The position numbers and the translations under genes are program-made. The notes beneath the pieces were generated by a model. That model made no database searches. It saw nothing but the letters and a program-made list of their open reading frames with translations, and had not been told where the DNA came from. A stretch of 64,000 bases of DNA, taken from assembly GCA_002381185.1 (NCBI GenBank), contig DFOA01000033.1, positions 88,585 through 152,584 of the forward strand, written 5' to 3'. Below are positions 17,739-26,338 of the stretch, piece by piece. The stretch's first letter is position 1; every line of letters starts with the position of its first letter. This stretch comes from Firmicutes bacterium UBA3553. Lineage in GTDB: Bacteria; Bacillota; Clostridia; Tissierellales; Sedimentibacteraceae.

Positions 17739-17850
17739 TTTATTATATCATAAGTGCAAGCCGCTTACCGGCTTACTTCACACCGATACAATAAATACAT
17801 ATCAGACAAAGACGTTAGTCTTTGTTTCATTATCGTATTTATTATATCAT
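17739..17850. promoter_or_regulatory. Structured leader/control region upstream of the radical SAM operon
   Basis: Three elements lie here. (1) A 13-bp direct repeat TTTATTATATCAT at 17739-17751 and 17838-17850; on the minus strand each copy contains TATAAT and could be a -10 for the operon, though no good -35 stands before either. (2) A hairpin AAGCCG-CTTAC-CGGCTT at 17758-17774. (3) A 64-base imperfect palindrome at 17785-17848 with outer arms GATAYAATAAATAC and inner arms GACAAAGAC/GTCTTTGTT around GTTA. A minus-strand transcript from the distal -10 would begin in the large hairpin and carry both structures as leader RNA. Confidence 0.55.
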
Positions 17851-17892
17851 ATTTATAAAAATTTGTACATTTGAATGCATTTATAAAAAAAT

Positions 17893-17983
17893 TGCCGTTA
17901 GAATTTGACATATCTGATTTATATTGCTATAATTAATTATACAATTTATTGTTTTCCATGCAACTGGAAAAAGTCTAACGGCA
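17893..17983 (+). promoter_or_regulatory. Consensus sigma-A promoter enclosed by inverted repeats
   Basis: TTGACA (17905-17910), 17 bases, TATAAT (17928-17933): a full-consensus promoter reading toward the glycine betaine transporter, with a leader of about 275 bases. It lies between the arms TGCCGTTAGANTTT (17893-17906) and its inverse (17970-17983), 13 of 14 bases matching. A smaller hairpin TTTTCCA-TGCAAC-TGGAAAA (17952-17971) lies just inside the right arm. The layout resembles an invertible promoter, which on inversion would point at the radical SAM operon; a simple leader stem or a short MITE-like relic are alternatives. Confidence 0.65.
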
Positions 17984-18013
17984 TAATATAACTTATTTTT
18001 TGGTTATATTATG
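17982..18013 (+). repeat. Perfect 11-bp stem-loop in the betaine operon leader
   Basis: CATAATATAAC (17982-17992) and GTTATATTATG (18003-18013) around a 10-base T-rich loop, followed within 7 bases by TTTATTTTTTTA. It would act as a weak, GC-poor attenuator or RNA stabiliser in the 5' leader. From here to the start codon at 18218 the sequence is very A/T-rich, and nothing else was recognised. Confidence 0.5.
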
Positions 18014-18217
18014 ACATCTTTATTTTTTTATCGGACATTAAACTTTCAACAAAAAATCAACAATAAATTTTACATGAAAAATAAAAAGACAATACATTAA
18101 AAAATATAAAAACAAAATTTATTTTTGTATTTTTTAATTTAATTATATATACATAATAAATATTTATTTTATAGCATAAATATTTATTTATTATTACAAA
18201 AAATAAGGAGGATACAT

Positions 18218-19228
18218 ATGAAAAAATTTTTTGCATTTATGATGGTGCTTCTTGTTATGTCATCTGTTATTTCAGGATGCTCCAATGAGGCAGCAACAGG
18301 AACAAAGGAAACTGTGAAAATAATTGCAACAGACAACGGATGGGACAGCCAGAAACTGCATAACGAAATTGCCAAAATAATCGTGGAGCACGGTTACGAA
18401 GGCTATGATTTTGAGGTTTCAACAGCCGGGTCATCGACTATGAACTGGCAGGCCATAATAAAGGGCGAGGTTGATCTTGATATTGAAAGCTGGACTGATA
18501 ATGTAGCCAGTTACCCTGAAGATGTATCTAACGGAGATATTGTAGATGTAGGAATCCTGGTTCCTGACAGCGCACAGGGACTCTATGTCCCCAAATATGT
18601 AATAGAAGGAGATCCAGAAAGAGGCATAGAGCCGATGGCACCGGATTTAAAAACAGTTGAAGACTTAAAAAAATATCCTGAATTGTTCCCTGATGACGAG
18701 GATAAAACAAAGGGTCGTATATATGGAGCCATACCGGGTTGGATGGCAGATGAAGTATTATATAAAAAATATGAGTATTACGGTTTGAACGAAATGTACA
18801 ATTATACCAGATTAGGCAGTGAGGCCACACTGTTTGCATCATTGGTGTCAGCGTACAATCGGGGGGAGCCGTGGGTCGGCTACTGCTATGAGCCGACATG
18901 GGTGAGCGGCAAACTGGATATTGTTCTGCTGGAAGATGCACCATACGATCCGGATCTTTACCTGGAAGGTAAGTGCGAGTATCCTAAACAGGAGCTGAAA
19001 ATAGTAAGCAGTAACAAGTTTGCAGACAAAGCGCCGGACCTTCTTGAATTTTTTAAGAAATACAAAACTGGAAGCCAGTTAATTGCTGATGCTTTGGCAT
19101 ATCTTGATGAAACAAGGGCAACGCATGAAGAAACCGCCAAATGGCTTCTAAAAGAAAATGATTATCTGTTGGATGAATGGCTTCCTGAAGAAAATGCAGA
19201 AAGGGTACGGGCCTATTTGAACGAATAA
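18218..19228 (+). CDS. proX: Glycine betaine ABC transporter substrate-binding lipoprotein (OpuAC/ProX type)
   Basis: 336 residues, lipoprotein signal with lipobox ISGC (Cys near 21). The mature part is an OpuAC-type type II solute-binding fold: it begins with KIIATDNGWDSQ, has STAGSSTMNWQAI and GEVDLDIESWTDN (the region that starts the betaine-binding site), and several Trp residues suited to an aromatic box around a quaternary amine. First gene of the three-gene operon; RBS AAGGAGGA. Substrate is probably glycine betaine or proline betaine; carnitine or choline cannot be excluded. Confidence 0.87.
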   Translation: MKKFFAFMMVLLVMSSVISGCSNEAATGTKETVKIIATDNGWDSQKLHNEIAKIIVEHGYEGYDFEVSTAGSSTMNWQAIIKGEVDLDIESWTDNVASYPEDVSNGDIVDVGILVPDSAQGLYVPKYVIEGDPERGIEPMAPDLKTVEDLKKYPELFPDDEDKTKGRIYGAIPGWMADEVLYKKYEYYGLNEMYNYTRLGSEATLFASLVSAYNRGEPWVGYCYEPTWVSGKLDIVLLEDAPYDPDLYLEGKCEYPKQELKIVSSNKFADKAPDLLEFFKKYKTGSQLIADALAYLDETRATHEETAKWLLKENDYLLDEWLPEENAERVRAYLNE

Positions 19229-19247
19229 ACATAGAGAGGACATAATT

Positions 19248-20114
19248 ATGAATGACTATATATTTGAATTTCCGAAAGCATGGCAGTTTAATATAGGAAC
19301 ATCAATAGATGATGCGGTAAAACTTTTCAGCCGTAATAATCAAGTGATGCTTGACGGAATTAGATTTGCTGTAATTGAGGCCATTCATGGAATCAATTGG
19401 TTACTGTCTTCTATTCCGTGGTTTATACTTATTTTAATTGTTGCTTTTTTAGGCTACAGAGTAAGCAGAAAAATTATAGTAGGCTTATCATATGGCGCTT
19501 TGCTGTTTTTTATCGGAGCCTGTGGATTGTGGGAACATATGCTGGATACCATAAGCATAGTAATTGCTGCAGTGACTATTTCACTTGTTATTGGATTTCC
19601 TGTGGGAATACTTATTGCAATGAGCAAACGAGCCGACAGGGTGATGAGACCCGCATTGGATCTGATGCAGACAATGCCTGCTTTTGTATACCTGGTTCCG
19701 GCAGTAGTACTGTTTAGTGTCGGAACAATGCCGGCTTTGCTGGCTACAACAATTTATTCAATAGTACCTATGATTAGAATGACAAGCCATGGAATAGTCC
19801 ATGTGGACAAAGAGGTGCATGAGGCTGCATTAGCATTTGGTTCAACAAAAATGCAGGCACTCATAAAAGTTCAGATTCCCCAGGCAATGCCTACTATTAT
19901 GACAGGTGTAAACCAGACAATTATGATGGCAATGTCAATGGTAGTTACTTGTGCCATAATAGGTGCCGAAGGACTGGGATTGGAAATACTTCTTGCCACA
20001 AATCGTGTAGAGATGGGTAAAGCAATGCTTCCGGGTATATCGATAGTAATTGTCGCCATTATTCTTGACCGCCTTACTCAAGGATTAATTAAAAAAAGCG
20101 AGGTGAGTGAATAA
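19248..20114 (+). CDS. proW: Glycine betaine ABC transporter permease
   Basis: 288 residues with about six membrane segments and the permease signature EAALAFGSTKMQALIKVQIPQAMP (about residues 187-210, the EAA loop that contacts the ATPase), here EAA-x3-G-x9-IxxP. It has the long N-terminal cytoplasmic/amphipathic part typical of ProW/OpuAB. It ends with a one-base overlap region into the ATPase gene (start at 20114), so the two are translationally coupled. Confidence 0.92.
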   Translation: MNDYIFEFPKAWQFNIGTSIDDAVKLFSRNNQVMLDGIRFAVIEAIHGINWLLSSIPWFILILIVAFLGYRVSRKIIVGLSYGALLFFIGACGLWEHMLDTISIVIAAVTISLVIGFPVGILIAMSKRADRVMRPALDLMQTMPAFVYLVPAVVLFSVGTMPALLATTIYSIVPMIRMTSHGIVHVDKEVHEAALAFGSTKMQALIKVQIPQAMPTIMTGVNQTIMMAMSMVVTCAIIGAEGLGLEILLATNRVEMGKAMLPGISIVIVAIILDRLTQGLIKKSEVSE

Positions 20115-21292
20115 TGGACAATAATATTATAGAAGTAAGCCATGTATCTAAACTATACGGTTTAAATAAAAAAGATGCGGCTAAGTTGATGAATGAAGGT
20201 TCTGAAAAAGATGAAGTATATAAAAAAACAGGAGTGACCGTTGCATTATGGGATGTGTCATTTAAAATTAAACGAGGTGAAATATTTGCCATAATCGGAT
20301 TGTCCGGTTCGGGTAAGTCCACATTGGTCAGGTGTTTCAACCAGCTTTTAAAGCCTACATCCGGTAAAATATTATTTGAAGGAAAAGAAATAGAATCATT
20401 TAATAAAAAGGAGCTTCTAGAGTTCAGAAGAAACAAAATATCCATGGTATTTCAAAACTTTGGACTTATGTCCCATAGAAATGTCATGGACAATGTTGCA
20501 TATGGATTAGAGGTAAAAGGGGTTTCGAAAGAAGAAAGGCAAAAAAGGGCTGTGGAAATAACAAAACTTGTCGGGCTTGAAGGCTGGGAATATAAACCCA
20601 TCGATAGTCTGTCAGGAGGCATGAAGCAAAGAGTAGGGCTTGCAAGAGCACTGGCAAGCGACCCCGAAGTATTGCTTATGGATGAGCCTTTTTCTGCACT
20701 GGACCCGCTTGTAAGAAAGGACATGCAGTTTGAATTATTGTCACTTCAGCGAAAGCTTGAAAAAACAGTGATATTCATTACACATGATATAAATGAAGCA
20801 TTTAAGCTTGGAGATACGGTTGCAATTATGAGAGACGGAAAAGTAATTCAAATCGATACTCCTGAAAATATGTCGGCGCATCCTGCTGATGGTTATGTGA
20901 AGAAGTTTATTGACAGTGCCGATAAAACTAAGGTTCTGAGCGTAAAACATATTATGATTACCCCGTCATGTCTTATCAGAGAAAGTGACTCTGCCAAGAT
21001 TGCAATACGCGAAATGCAAAATAATTCTGTTTCCAGTGCGTATGCTGTGGACAGCAAAATGAGATATAAGGGAATTGTTACGATAGACGATGCCGTTAAG
21101 GCAAGCAAGGAAAACATAAAATTATTTGATTTAATTAAAAAAGATACTATAACTGCCAATGAGGATATGCTTATAAGCGATATACTTCCAATGGCAGCAG
21201 AAGCTAAATATCCCATTGCCATTACCGGTGAAGAAGGTGTACTGAAGGGAATTGTTACAAAGACATCAGTGCTTTCGTCACTATCAGAATAG
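20114..21292 (+). CDS. proV: Glycine betaine ABC transporter ATP-binding protein with CBS pair
   Basis: 392 residues. Walker A GLSGSGKST (about 64-72), ABC signature LSGGMKQRVG, Walker B LLMDEP, H-loop THD, then two C-terminal CBS domains (about 275-390), which in OpuA-type transporters sense ionic strength and gate activity. The N-terminal extension with LYGLNKKDA is the usual ProV/OpuAA accessory stretch. Last gene of the operon; terminator at 21310-21348. Confidence 0.93.
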   Translation: MDNNIIEVSHVSKLYGLNKKDAAKLMNEGSEKDEVYKKTGVTVALWDVSFKIKRGEIFAIIGLSGSGKSTLVRCFNQLLKPTSGKILFEGKEIESFNKKELLEFRRNKISMVFQNFGLMSHRNVMDNVAYGLEVKGVSKEERQKRAVEITKLVGLEGWEYKPIDSLSGGMKQRVGLARALASDPEVLLMDEPFSALDPLVRKDMQFELLSLQRKLEKTVIFITHDINEAFKLGDTVAIMRDGKVIQIDTPENMSAHPADGYVKKFIDSADKTKVLSVKHIMITPSCLIRESDSAKIAIREMQNNSVSSAYAVDSKMRYKGIVTIDDAVKASKENIKLFDLIKKDTITANEDMLISDILPMAAEAKYPIAITGEEGVLKGIVTKTSVLSSLSE

Positions 21293-21309
21293 TAAAAGAT
21301 TATGAATAC

Positions 21310-21348
21310 AAAAAAGCTATATGTTTAAAATAAGCATATAGCTTTTTT
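21310..21348 (+). terminator. Terminator after the betaine transporter operon
   Basis: Perfect 14-bp arms AAAAAAGCTATATG/CATATAGCTTTTTT around TTTAAAATAAG, with the T run in the 3' arm; the symmetric A run means it could also work on the other strand. Confidence 0.88.
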
Positions 21349-21380
21349 ATGTACAATAACATGTTTTTACAAAGGGGTGT

Positions 21381-22229
21381 ATGCATATTAAGTATCCGAA
21401 AAAGGCAAGCCTTGGCTGGGCAAGCGAAATAAGAAACAAGAATTTCGGTATAGTGCTTCTGGAGCTGTTTATATATTACCTGGCAGTAAATTTGATATTT
21501 TCAGCGGCCTATTACATGTTTAATGTTTTAGCTAATACTGTAGTTTTTTTTGATTATGTTTATTTTTCATTTGTGACTTCTTTGTCTGTAGGCTACGGAG
21601 ATTTTGTACCGGTAAATGTTGCAGGAAAGATTTTAGTAATTATTCAAACCTGTATAACGGCGATGTACTTTGCATTAATGGTTTCTGTTTTATCTCTAAA
21701 AATGCTGTATCCCAGAGATTTAATCAGGTTTTCCAAAAATATAATATACAATCCGCAAACAGACATGCTTATTGTCAGAGTAATAAACACCAGCAGAGAT
21801 GCCCTCGTCAACCCTAACATAAGAATCAGCATCACAGAGCACAGCACAGGCAGTAAAAGTGCCGGTATGTTCAATATACCCATAGATTACAATCTTACAT
21901 ACCTTGGCAAATACGATTTTTCCTATTCCTTTAAAAACAGCTATCAATCAGTCAATATTATAAATGAAGCCAATAAAGCTCTTGAATTCAATAAGTCATC
22001 AGATTCGATGAAAAGCCGTTTCAGAATCAACATTTCCTTAACAGGAAGCTATGGGTTTAATCAAGTCGCAATGTATAAAAAATATTATTCCAAGGATATT
22101 GTGACCGGTAAATCATTCAAGCCAATTACATACAACAAAAATTTTTACGGCAGAAAGAAAGACATAAGGTACAAAAAAATTAAAAATTACTGGGAGGATT
22201 TTGAAGACATAGAAGGATTGGATGAATAG
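21381..22229 (+). CDS. Two-TM potassium channel with a Kir-like cytoplasmic domain
   Basis: 282 residues. Two membrane segments (about 24-48 and 82-108) frame a pore helix and the selectivity filter SVGYGD (69-74; the usual Thr is Ser). The C-terminal 165 residues are beta-rich and begin with FSKNIIYNPQTDMLIVRVINTS, a pattern like the immunoglobulin-like cytoplasmic domain of inward rectifier (Kir/KirBac) channels; I infer this from layout, not from alignment. It lies next to the betaine transporter, so a joint role in osmotic or potassium balance is plausible. RBS AAGGGGTG. Confidence 0.82.
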   Translation: MHIKYPKKASLGWASEIRNKNFGIVLLELFIYYLAVNLIFSAAYYMFNVLANTVVFFDYVYFSFVTSLSVGYGDFVPVNVAGKILVIIQTCITAMYFALMVSVLSLKMLYPRDLIRFSKNIIYNPQTDMLIVRVINTSRDALVNPNIRISITEHSTGSKSAGMFNIPIDYNLTYLGKYDFSYSFKNSYQSVNIINEANKALEFNKSSDSMKSRFRINISLTGSYGFNQVAMYKKYYSKDIVTGKSFKPITYNKNFYGRKKDIRYKKIKNYWEDFEDIEGLDE

Positions 22230-22313
22230 TAATAATTAAATAAAATATTTCAATCATTAACTTTTTCAACAATATGTGCTATCATATTTATAGCCATAAG
22301 TTGGAGGGACGAA

Positions 22314-23264
22314 ATGAAAAAAGTAATACTAGGAAATACGGGATATGAAGTAACTGAAATTTGTTTTGGATGTCTGCCTTTTGGGCCTCTTCAGAAAAAT
22401 CTGCCGGTTGAAGAAGCTGCAGAAGTTTTGTCATATGGGTTGGATTTAGGAATAAATTTCATCGATACGGCACAAATGTATAAAACATATGATCATATTA
22501 AGCTTGCTTTGGCAAAAAGAAAAGACAAGCCGATTATTGCTACAAAATCAACGGCAGCTGCTTATGAAGATATGGAGATTGCAATAAAAGAAGCATTAGA
22601 AGGAATGGGAGTGGAACACTTGGATATTTTTCATCTTCATTCAGCAAAAGCAGGTACTGACTTGTTTGAGGTTAGAAAAGGGGCATTGGAATGTCTGAAG
22701 GATTACAAGAAAAAGGGAGTTATAAAGACAATAGGTGTTTCTACTCACAATGTAAAGCTTGTGGAGGCATGTGCAGATAATGATGATATTGATGTTGTTT
22801 TTCCTCTTATAAACAAAGCCGGCAGAGGAATAATAAATGGAACCATCGAAGAAATGAAAAATGCAATATCAAAATGTGAACAAAAAGGAAAAGGCATTTA
22901 TCTGATGAAAGCACTTGGCGGCGGGACTCTGATAGATGACTATGAAGAAAGCATGAGCTATGCACGTAATTTAAGCGATAATTATTCTATAGCAATTGGA
23001 ATGATAAGCAAAGAAGAAGTGCTTTATAATGTAAAATACTTTAACGGTGAACATGATTTGGACGGAATAATTAAAATCAGAAACTGTAAGAAAGTCAACG
23101 TATCCCAAAATGTATGTACTGGCTGCAAGACCTGCGTTGACAAGTGCCACAGCGGAGCAATAAGCATGGGGGATGACAACAAATCCTTCATCGACCAGTC
23201 AAAATGCATCCAGTGCGGCTACTGCATTGCAGCATGTCCGGCATTTGCCATAAGAATGATATAA
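22314..23264 (+). CDS. Aldo/keto reductase with C-terminal 2[4Fe-4S] ferredoxin domain
   Basis: 316 residues. AKR barrel with the catalytic Asp/Tyr in IDTAQMY, Lys in ATKS and His in FHLHS. After about residue 255 a bacterial-type ferredoxin domain follows, with CTGCKTCVDKC and CIQCGYCIAAC, each giving the ligands for one [4Fe-4S] cluster. Such fused enzymes are common in anaerobes and probably couple ferredoxin-level electrons to carbonyl or other substrates. Single gene, RBS TGGAGGG, own terminator at 23289-23316. Confidence 0.9.
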   Translation: MKKVILGNTGYEVTEICFGCLPFGPLQKNLPVEEAAEVLSYGLDLGINFIDTAQMYKTYDHIKLALAKRKDKPIIATKSTAAAYEDMEIAIKEALEGMGVEHLDIFHLHSAKAGTDLFEVRKGALECLKDYKKKGVIKTIGVSTHNVKLVEACADNDDIDVVFPLINKAGRGIINGTIEEMKNAISKCEQKGKGIYLMKALGGGTLIDDYEESMSYARNLSDNYSIAIGMISKEEVLYNVKYFNGEHDLDGIIKIRNCKKVNVSQNVCTGCKTCVDKCHSGAISMGDDNKSFIDQSKCIQCGYCIAACPAFAIRMI

Positions 23265-23288
23265 TAATCAATCTATATTAAAAACATT

Positions 23289-23316
23289 AAATCCCATTGC
23301 TATAATGGGATTTTTT
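23289..23316 (+). terminator. Terminator after the aldo/keto reductase
   Basis: AAATCCCATT/AATGGGATTT stem followed by a run of T (ATTTTTT). The minus-strand HAD gene ends 44 bases further on and has no separate terminator that I can see. Confidence 0.88.
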
Positions 23317-23359
23317 ACTCTGATGTTGAAGGTATGATAATTACTTCTGTATGGGGTAA

Positions 23360-23830
23360 TTATCCCCTGAGAGTGGCAATCAATGCGTTCGCATTCAACA
23401 ATAAATTAATTCCGTCTTCATTTGATTTTACCAAAACATCTGCTTCTTTTAGGAGACCAACGCATAATCCTTCACTTTCAAGAACAGCAACAGATAGGGC
23501 TGCAATTTCAAACATTTTTATGTCATTATACCCGTTGCCGAAACATATTGTATTGTTTCCGCCTAATTCATCCACTATTTCAGCTTTAAAATCTGCTGCA
23601 TTATTTTTTGGAAAGATTTTTAATGTTAAATCAAGTCCACAGCATTCCCTGGCGGCAGAGCCGTATGTATCTGCAGTAAGCACATAGACATTTGCCATAG
23701 TGCATAAAAGAGATATTTTTTCTCTGATTGTTTCGGAAATTTTTCCGTTTACGGCAATCGTACCGTTATAGTCAAAGACTATATTTTCTATTGTGTAATC
23801 AGCTCTTCCGGGTACTTTTATTTCTATCAC
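23360..23830 (-). CDS. HAD-family 'soluble P-type ATPase'-like phosphatase
   Basis: 156 residues. Motif I is DYNGT (near 19-23; nucleophile Asp), motif II-like TAD, and motif IV GNGYNDIKM (Asp pair replaced by ND), the pattern of small HAD proteins related to the P-domain of P-type ATPases. Cap domain absent. It starts 13 bases after pstB and is therefore the last gene of the phosphate transport operon. Its phosphatase substrate is unknown; a link to phosphate metabolism is suggested by position only. Confidence 0.82.
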   Translation of the reverse strand: MIEIKVPGRADYTIENIVFDYNGTIAVNGKISETIREKISLLCTMANVYVLTADTYGSAARECCGLDLTLKIFPKNNAADFKAEIVDELGGNNTICFGNGYNDIKMFEIAALSVAVLESEGLCVGLLKEADVLVKSNEDGINLLLNANALIATLRG

Positions 23831-23843
23831 AAGATCACCTCAA

Positions 23844-24593
23844 TTAATTTTTCATATACATAATATATTCCTGAGTGCGGGAATCCACAGGATGATTAAA
23901 TATTTCATCCGGAGTTCCCGTTTCAACTATTGTACCCTCTTCCATAAATATTACATTGTCAGCAATTCTTTTTGCCTGAGCAAGATTGTGAGTAACAATA
24001 ATAATTGTGTATTCGCTTTTCAGCTCTAAAAGCATCTTTTCAATATGGGCGGTATTTTTTATGTCCAATGCCGAGCAAGGCTCGTCCAATAATATAATTT
24101 CCGGATCTACTGTGAGGCACCTCGCAATTACCAGACGCTGCTGCTGTCCACCGGACAATTTTGATGCCTGCATGTTTAAGTTTTCCTTGACTTCATCATA
24201 TAGTCCCGATTTTTTTAAATTACTTACAACTATTTCATCTAACCTTTCCTTGTTTTTTTCACCATAGTAAATAGGAGCATATGTCATGTTCTTATATATG
24301 GAAAATGGAAATACTACTGGAGTTTGAAATACCATGCCAATTGTATTTCTGATTTTCTGCAGGGGCATGCTCAGCATGTCTGAACCATTTATACAGATAT
24401 TGCCGCTTATTTTTCCGCCGTATTCCTCGACTGTTTTGTTCAATGATTTTAAAAAAGTGGATTTTCCGCATCCCGATGGACCTATTAAAGCAGTTATTTT
24501 ATTTTTTTCAAAAGAAGCATCTATATTTTTTAATATATCTTTTTTACCGTAATTAACACACAAGTTTTCAGTTCTTAAAATTATATCTTTCAT
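23844..24593 (-). CDS. pstB: Phosphate ABC transporter ATP-binding protein
   Basis: 249 residues, the usual PstB length. Walker A GPSGCGKST, signature LSGGQQQRL, Walker B IILLDEP, then SALD and the switch THN. The first residues (ILRTENLCVNYGKKDIL) and the GxVFQTPVVFPFSIYKN stretch fit PstB-type ATPases. Ends 13 bases before the HAD gene; starts directly at the stop of pstA. Energises uptake of phosphate (or possibly another oxyanion). Confidence 0.9.
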   Translation of the reverse strand: MKDIILRTENLCVNYGKKDILKNIDASFEKNKITALIGPSGCGKSTFLKSLNKTVEEYGGKISGNICINGSDMLSMPLQKIRNTIGMVFQTPVVFPFSIYKNMTYAPIYYGEKNKERLDEIVVSNLKKSGLYDEVKENLNMQASKLSGGQQQRLVIARCLTVDPEIILLDEPCSALDIKNTAHIEKMLLELKSEYTIIIVTHNLAQAKRIADNVIFMEEGTIVETGTPDEIFNHPVDSRTQEYIMYMKN

Positions 24594-25418
24594 TTACATA
24601 TCCTCTAAGTTGCCCACAAGATGGCAGATTAAATTTATCAGCAGAACAATGACTATCAGCACAAAAGCAGTTCCGTAAGCCATTTCGACAGACAGTCCTT
24701 CATTAACCAAAATGTATAAATGATATGGAAGTGACATGAAAGGGTCAGTCAGCCTGGAAGGTATTCCTGAAATTATTACTGCTCCCGTAAACATGACAGG
24801 TGCTGTGGCGCCCATGGCAAATACAACACCGAGACCCAGGGATGTCATAATATATCTTAAAGCATTCGGTATAACTAATTTGATTATAGTATAACTCTTG
24901 GAAATTCCCAGACTTAGTGAGCCGATGAACTGATCCTTTGAGGTTTCTTCCAAAGCTTTTTTTATTCGGATTGAAATAAAAGGGATTATCATAATGGTTA
25001 AAGTTATGGAAGCACTTAACAGGCTTTTGCTTATTCCTAAACCAACTATCAAAAATGAATAGCCGAACAGCCCTATAACTACAGAAGGAATTCCAGCAAG
25101 GCACCGAAGTGCCTGCAAAATATAGTTATGCACTGTTTCATTCTCACAGTAAAAAACCAGGTAAACAGCCGTGCACAATCCTAATATACCTCCAAACACC
25201 CCTGATAGCAAACCTGAAAGCAAGGATCCGGCTATTGCAGGGAAGATTCCTCCTTCAGTGCCCAGGGGTATTCCCTTAGGCGAACCAAAAATAAATTCAG
25301 CAGAAACAATGCCGAAACCTTTATATAACAAATACAAAAAAACACCCATGGTTGCGGAAATTATTGCTGCTCCCGAAAACCAAACCCATAGCTTAAATAA
25401 CGAGTCCTTTATTCTCAT
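24594..25418 (-). CDS. pstA: Phosphate ABC transporter permease A
   Basis: 274 residues with six membrane segments; PstA-type signature with LGISKSYTIIKLVIPNAL (EAA-like loop) and GATAPVMFTG, the cytoplasmic turn seen in phosphate permeases (GxTAPxxFT). Overlaps pstC at 25418 and abuts pstB. Confidence 0.9.
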   Translation of the reverse strand: MRIKDSLFKLWVWFSGAAIISATMGVFLYLLYKGFGIVSAEFIFGSPKGIPLGTEGGIFPAIAGSLLSGLLSGVFGGILGLCTAVYLVFYCENETVHNYILQALRCLAGIPSVVIGLFGYSFLIVGLGISKSLLSASITLTIMIIPFISIRIKKALEETSKDQFIGSLSLGISKSYTIIKLVIPNALRYIMTSLGLGVVFAMGATAPVMFTGAVIISGIPSRLTDPFMSLPYHLYILVNEGLSVEMAYGTAFVLIVIVLLINLICHLVGNLEDM

Positions 25419-26287
25419 CAGAATCGCCTCGATCCTATTTTATTTATCTTATGTGCAATCAACTGTATAATCAGTATTATAACTATTAAAACAAGTCCGG
25501 CTGCATACAGTGATGAATAATGAATGCTTTTGTATGTGGCTGTACCCATTTCAAGTGCAATTAAAGAGGGAATGGTCTCAGCTCTTCCCAATAATTTTGG
25601 AAATATTGGAGAGTTTCCTGTTACCATCATTACGGCCATAGTTTCTCCGATAGCCCTGCTGAATGCTAACAGCATATTTACAAAGATGCTGTTTAATGCA
25701 AAAGGAAGCATTATTTTTCTCATGGCATACCATTTTGATACGCCCAGAGATTCTGACGCCGTATAATACTTTTCTTTACCTTTTTCAAAAGTTTCCGCAC
25801 ATCCGGTAACTATGTACGGAAAAAGCATGACACATAGCAGCAAGCCACCGGCTAGAACACTTTCACCGGTAACCATGTCCAAATTTCTTTCTAAAAATTT
25901 AACTAAAATAACCAGACCCATGAAACCAAAAATAACAGAAGGAACACCGGCTATCATATCAATAAATGACAATATAATTTTTGAATGTTTTTTATTGACA
26001 TGAAAGCTTAAAAATAATGCGCATCCCACACTTAGCGGTGTTGCTATTGCTATGGCTAAAAATGAAACATACAAGGTTGACAGTATCATAGGAAGAAATG
26101 AATACTTTGGTCGGGGGCTTAACGGGCTCCAGGAATCTCCGAAAATATATTCAGTAAATTTTATTTCTTTAAAGAATGTCATGCTTTCTTTAAAAATATA
26201 AAAAAATACCAATAGAACCAATATGCTTGACAATAAAGTCCCAATGGTAATTATTATACGAAAAATGCTTTCTTTACAGTCCTTCAT
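25418..26287 (-). CDS. pstC: Phosphate ABC transporter permease C
   Basis: 289 residues, six membrane segments. Contains SWSPLSPRPKYSFLPMI (the WxP...Y.G.lP region), ASESLGVSKWYAMRKIMLP (EAA loop) and RAIGETMAVMMVTGN, the PstC signature. Lies 51 bases after pstS, separated from it by a hairpin (26310-26328). Confidence 0.91.
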   Translation of the reverse strand: MKDCKESIFRIIITIGTLLSSILVLLVFFYIFKESMTFFKEIKFTEYIFGDSWSPLSPRPKYSFLPMILSTLYVSFLAIAIATPLSVGCALFLSFHVNKKHSKIILSFIDMIAGVPSVIFGFMGLVILVKFLERNLDMVTGESVLAGGLLLCVMLFPYIVTGCAETFEKGKEKYYTASESLGVSKWYAMRKIMLPFALNSIFVNMLLAFSRAIGETMAVMMVTGNSPIFPKLLGRAETIPSLIALEMGTATYKSIHYSSLYAAGLVLIVIILIIQLIAHKINKIGSRRF

Positions 26288-26309
26288 GATGACTCCTCGT
26301 TAATCAGAA

Positions 26310-26328
26310 CTCCCGCATAAAGCGGGAG
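26310..26328 (-). terminator. pstS-pstC intercistronic hairpin (partial attenuator or mRNA stabiliser)
   Basis: CTCCCGC-N5-GCGGGAG, perfect 7-bp GC-rich stem between pstS and pstC with no T run after it on the minus strand. Such hairpins commonly protect the upstream binding-protein message so that more PstS than permease is made. Confidence 0.6.
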
Positions 26329-26338
26329 CTCCAAAAAT

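Noticed and set aside
17739..17850. CRISPR-like repeat array
   Set aside because: Only two copies of a 13-bp AT-rich repeat, no regular spacers and no cas genes.
18528..18944. 138-codon antisense frame in the betaine-binding protein gene
   Set aside because: Shadow of proX; biased composition (Leu, Ser, Pro, His) and no start signal.
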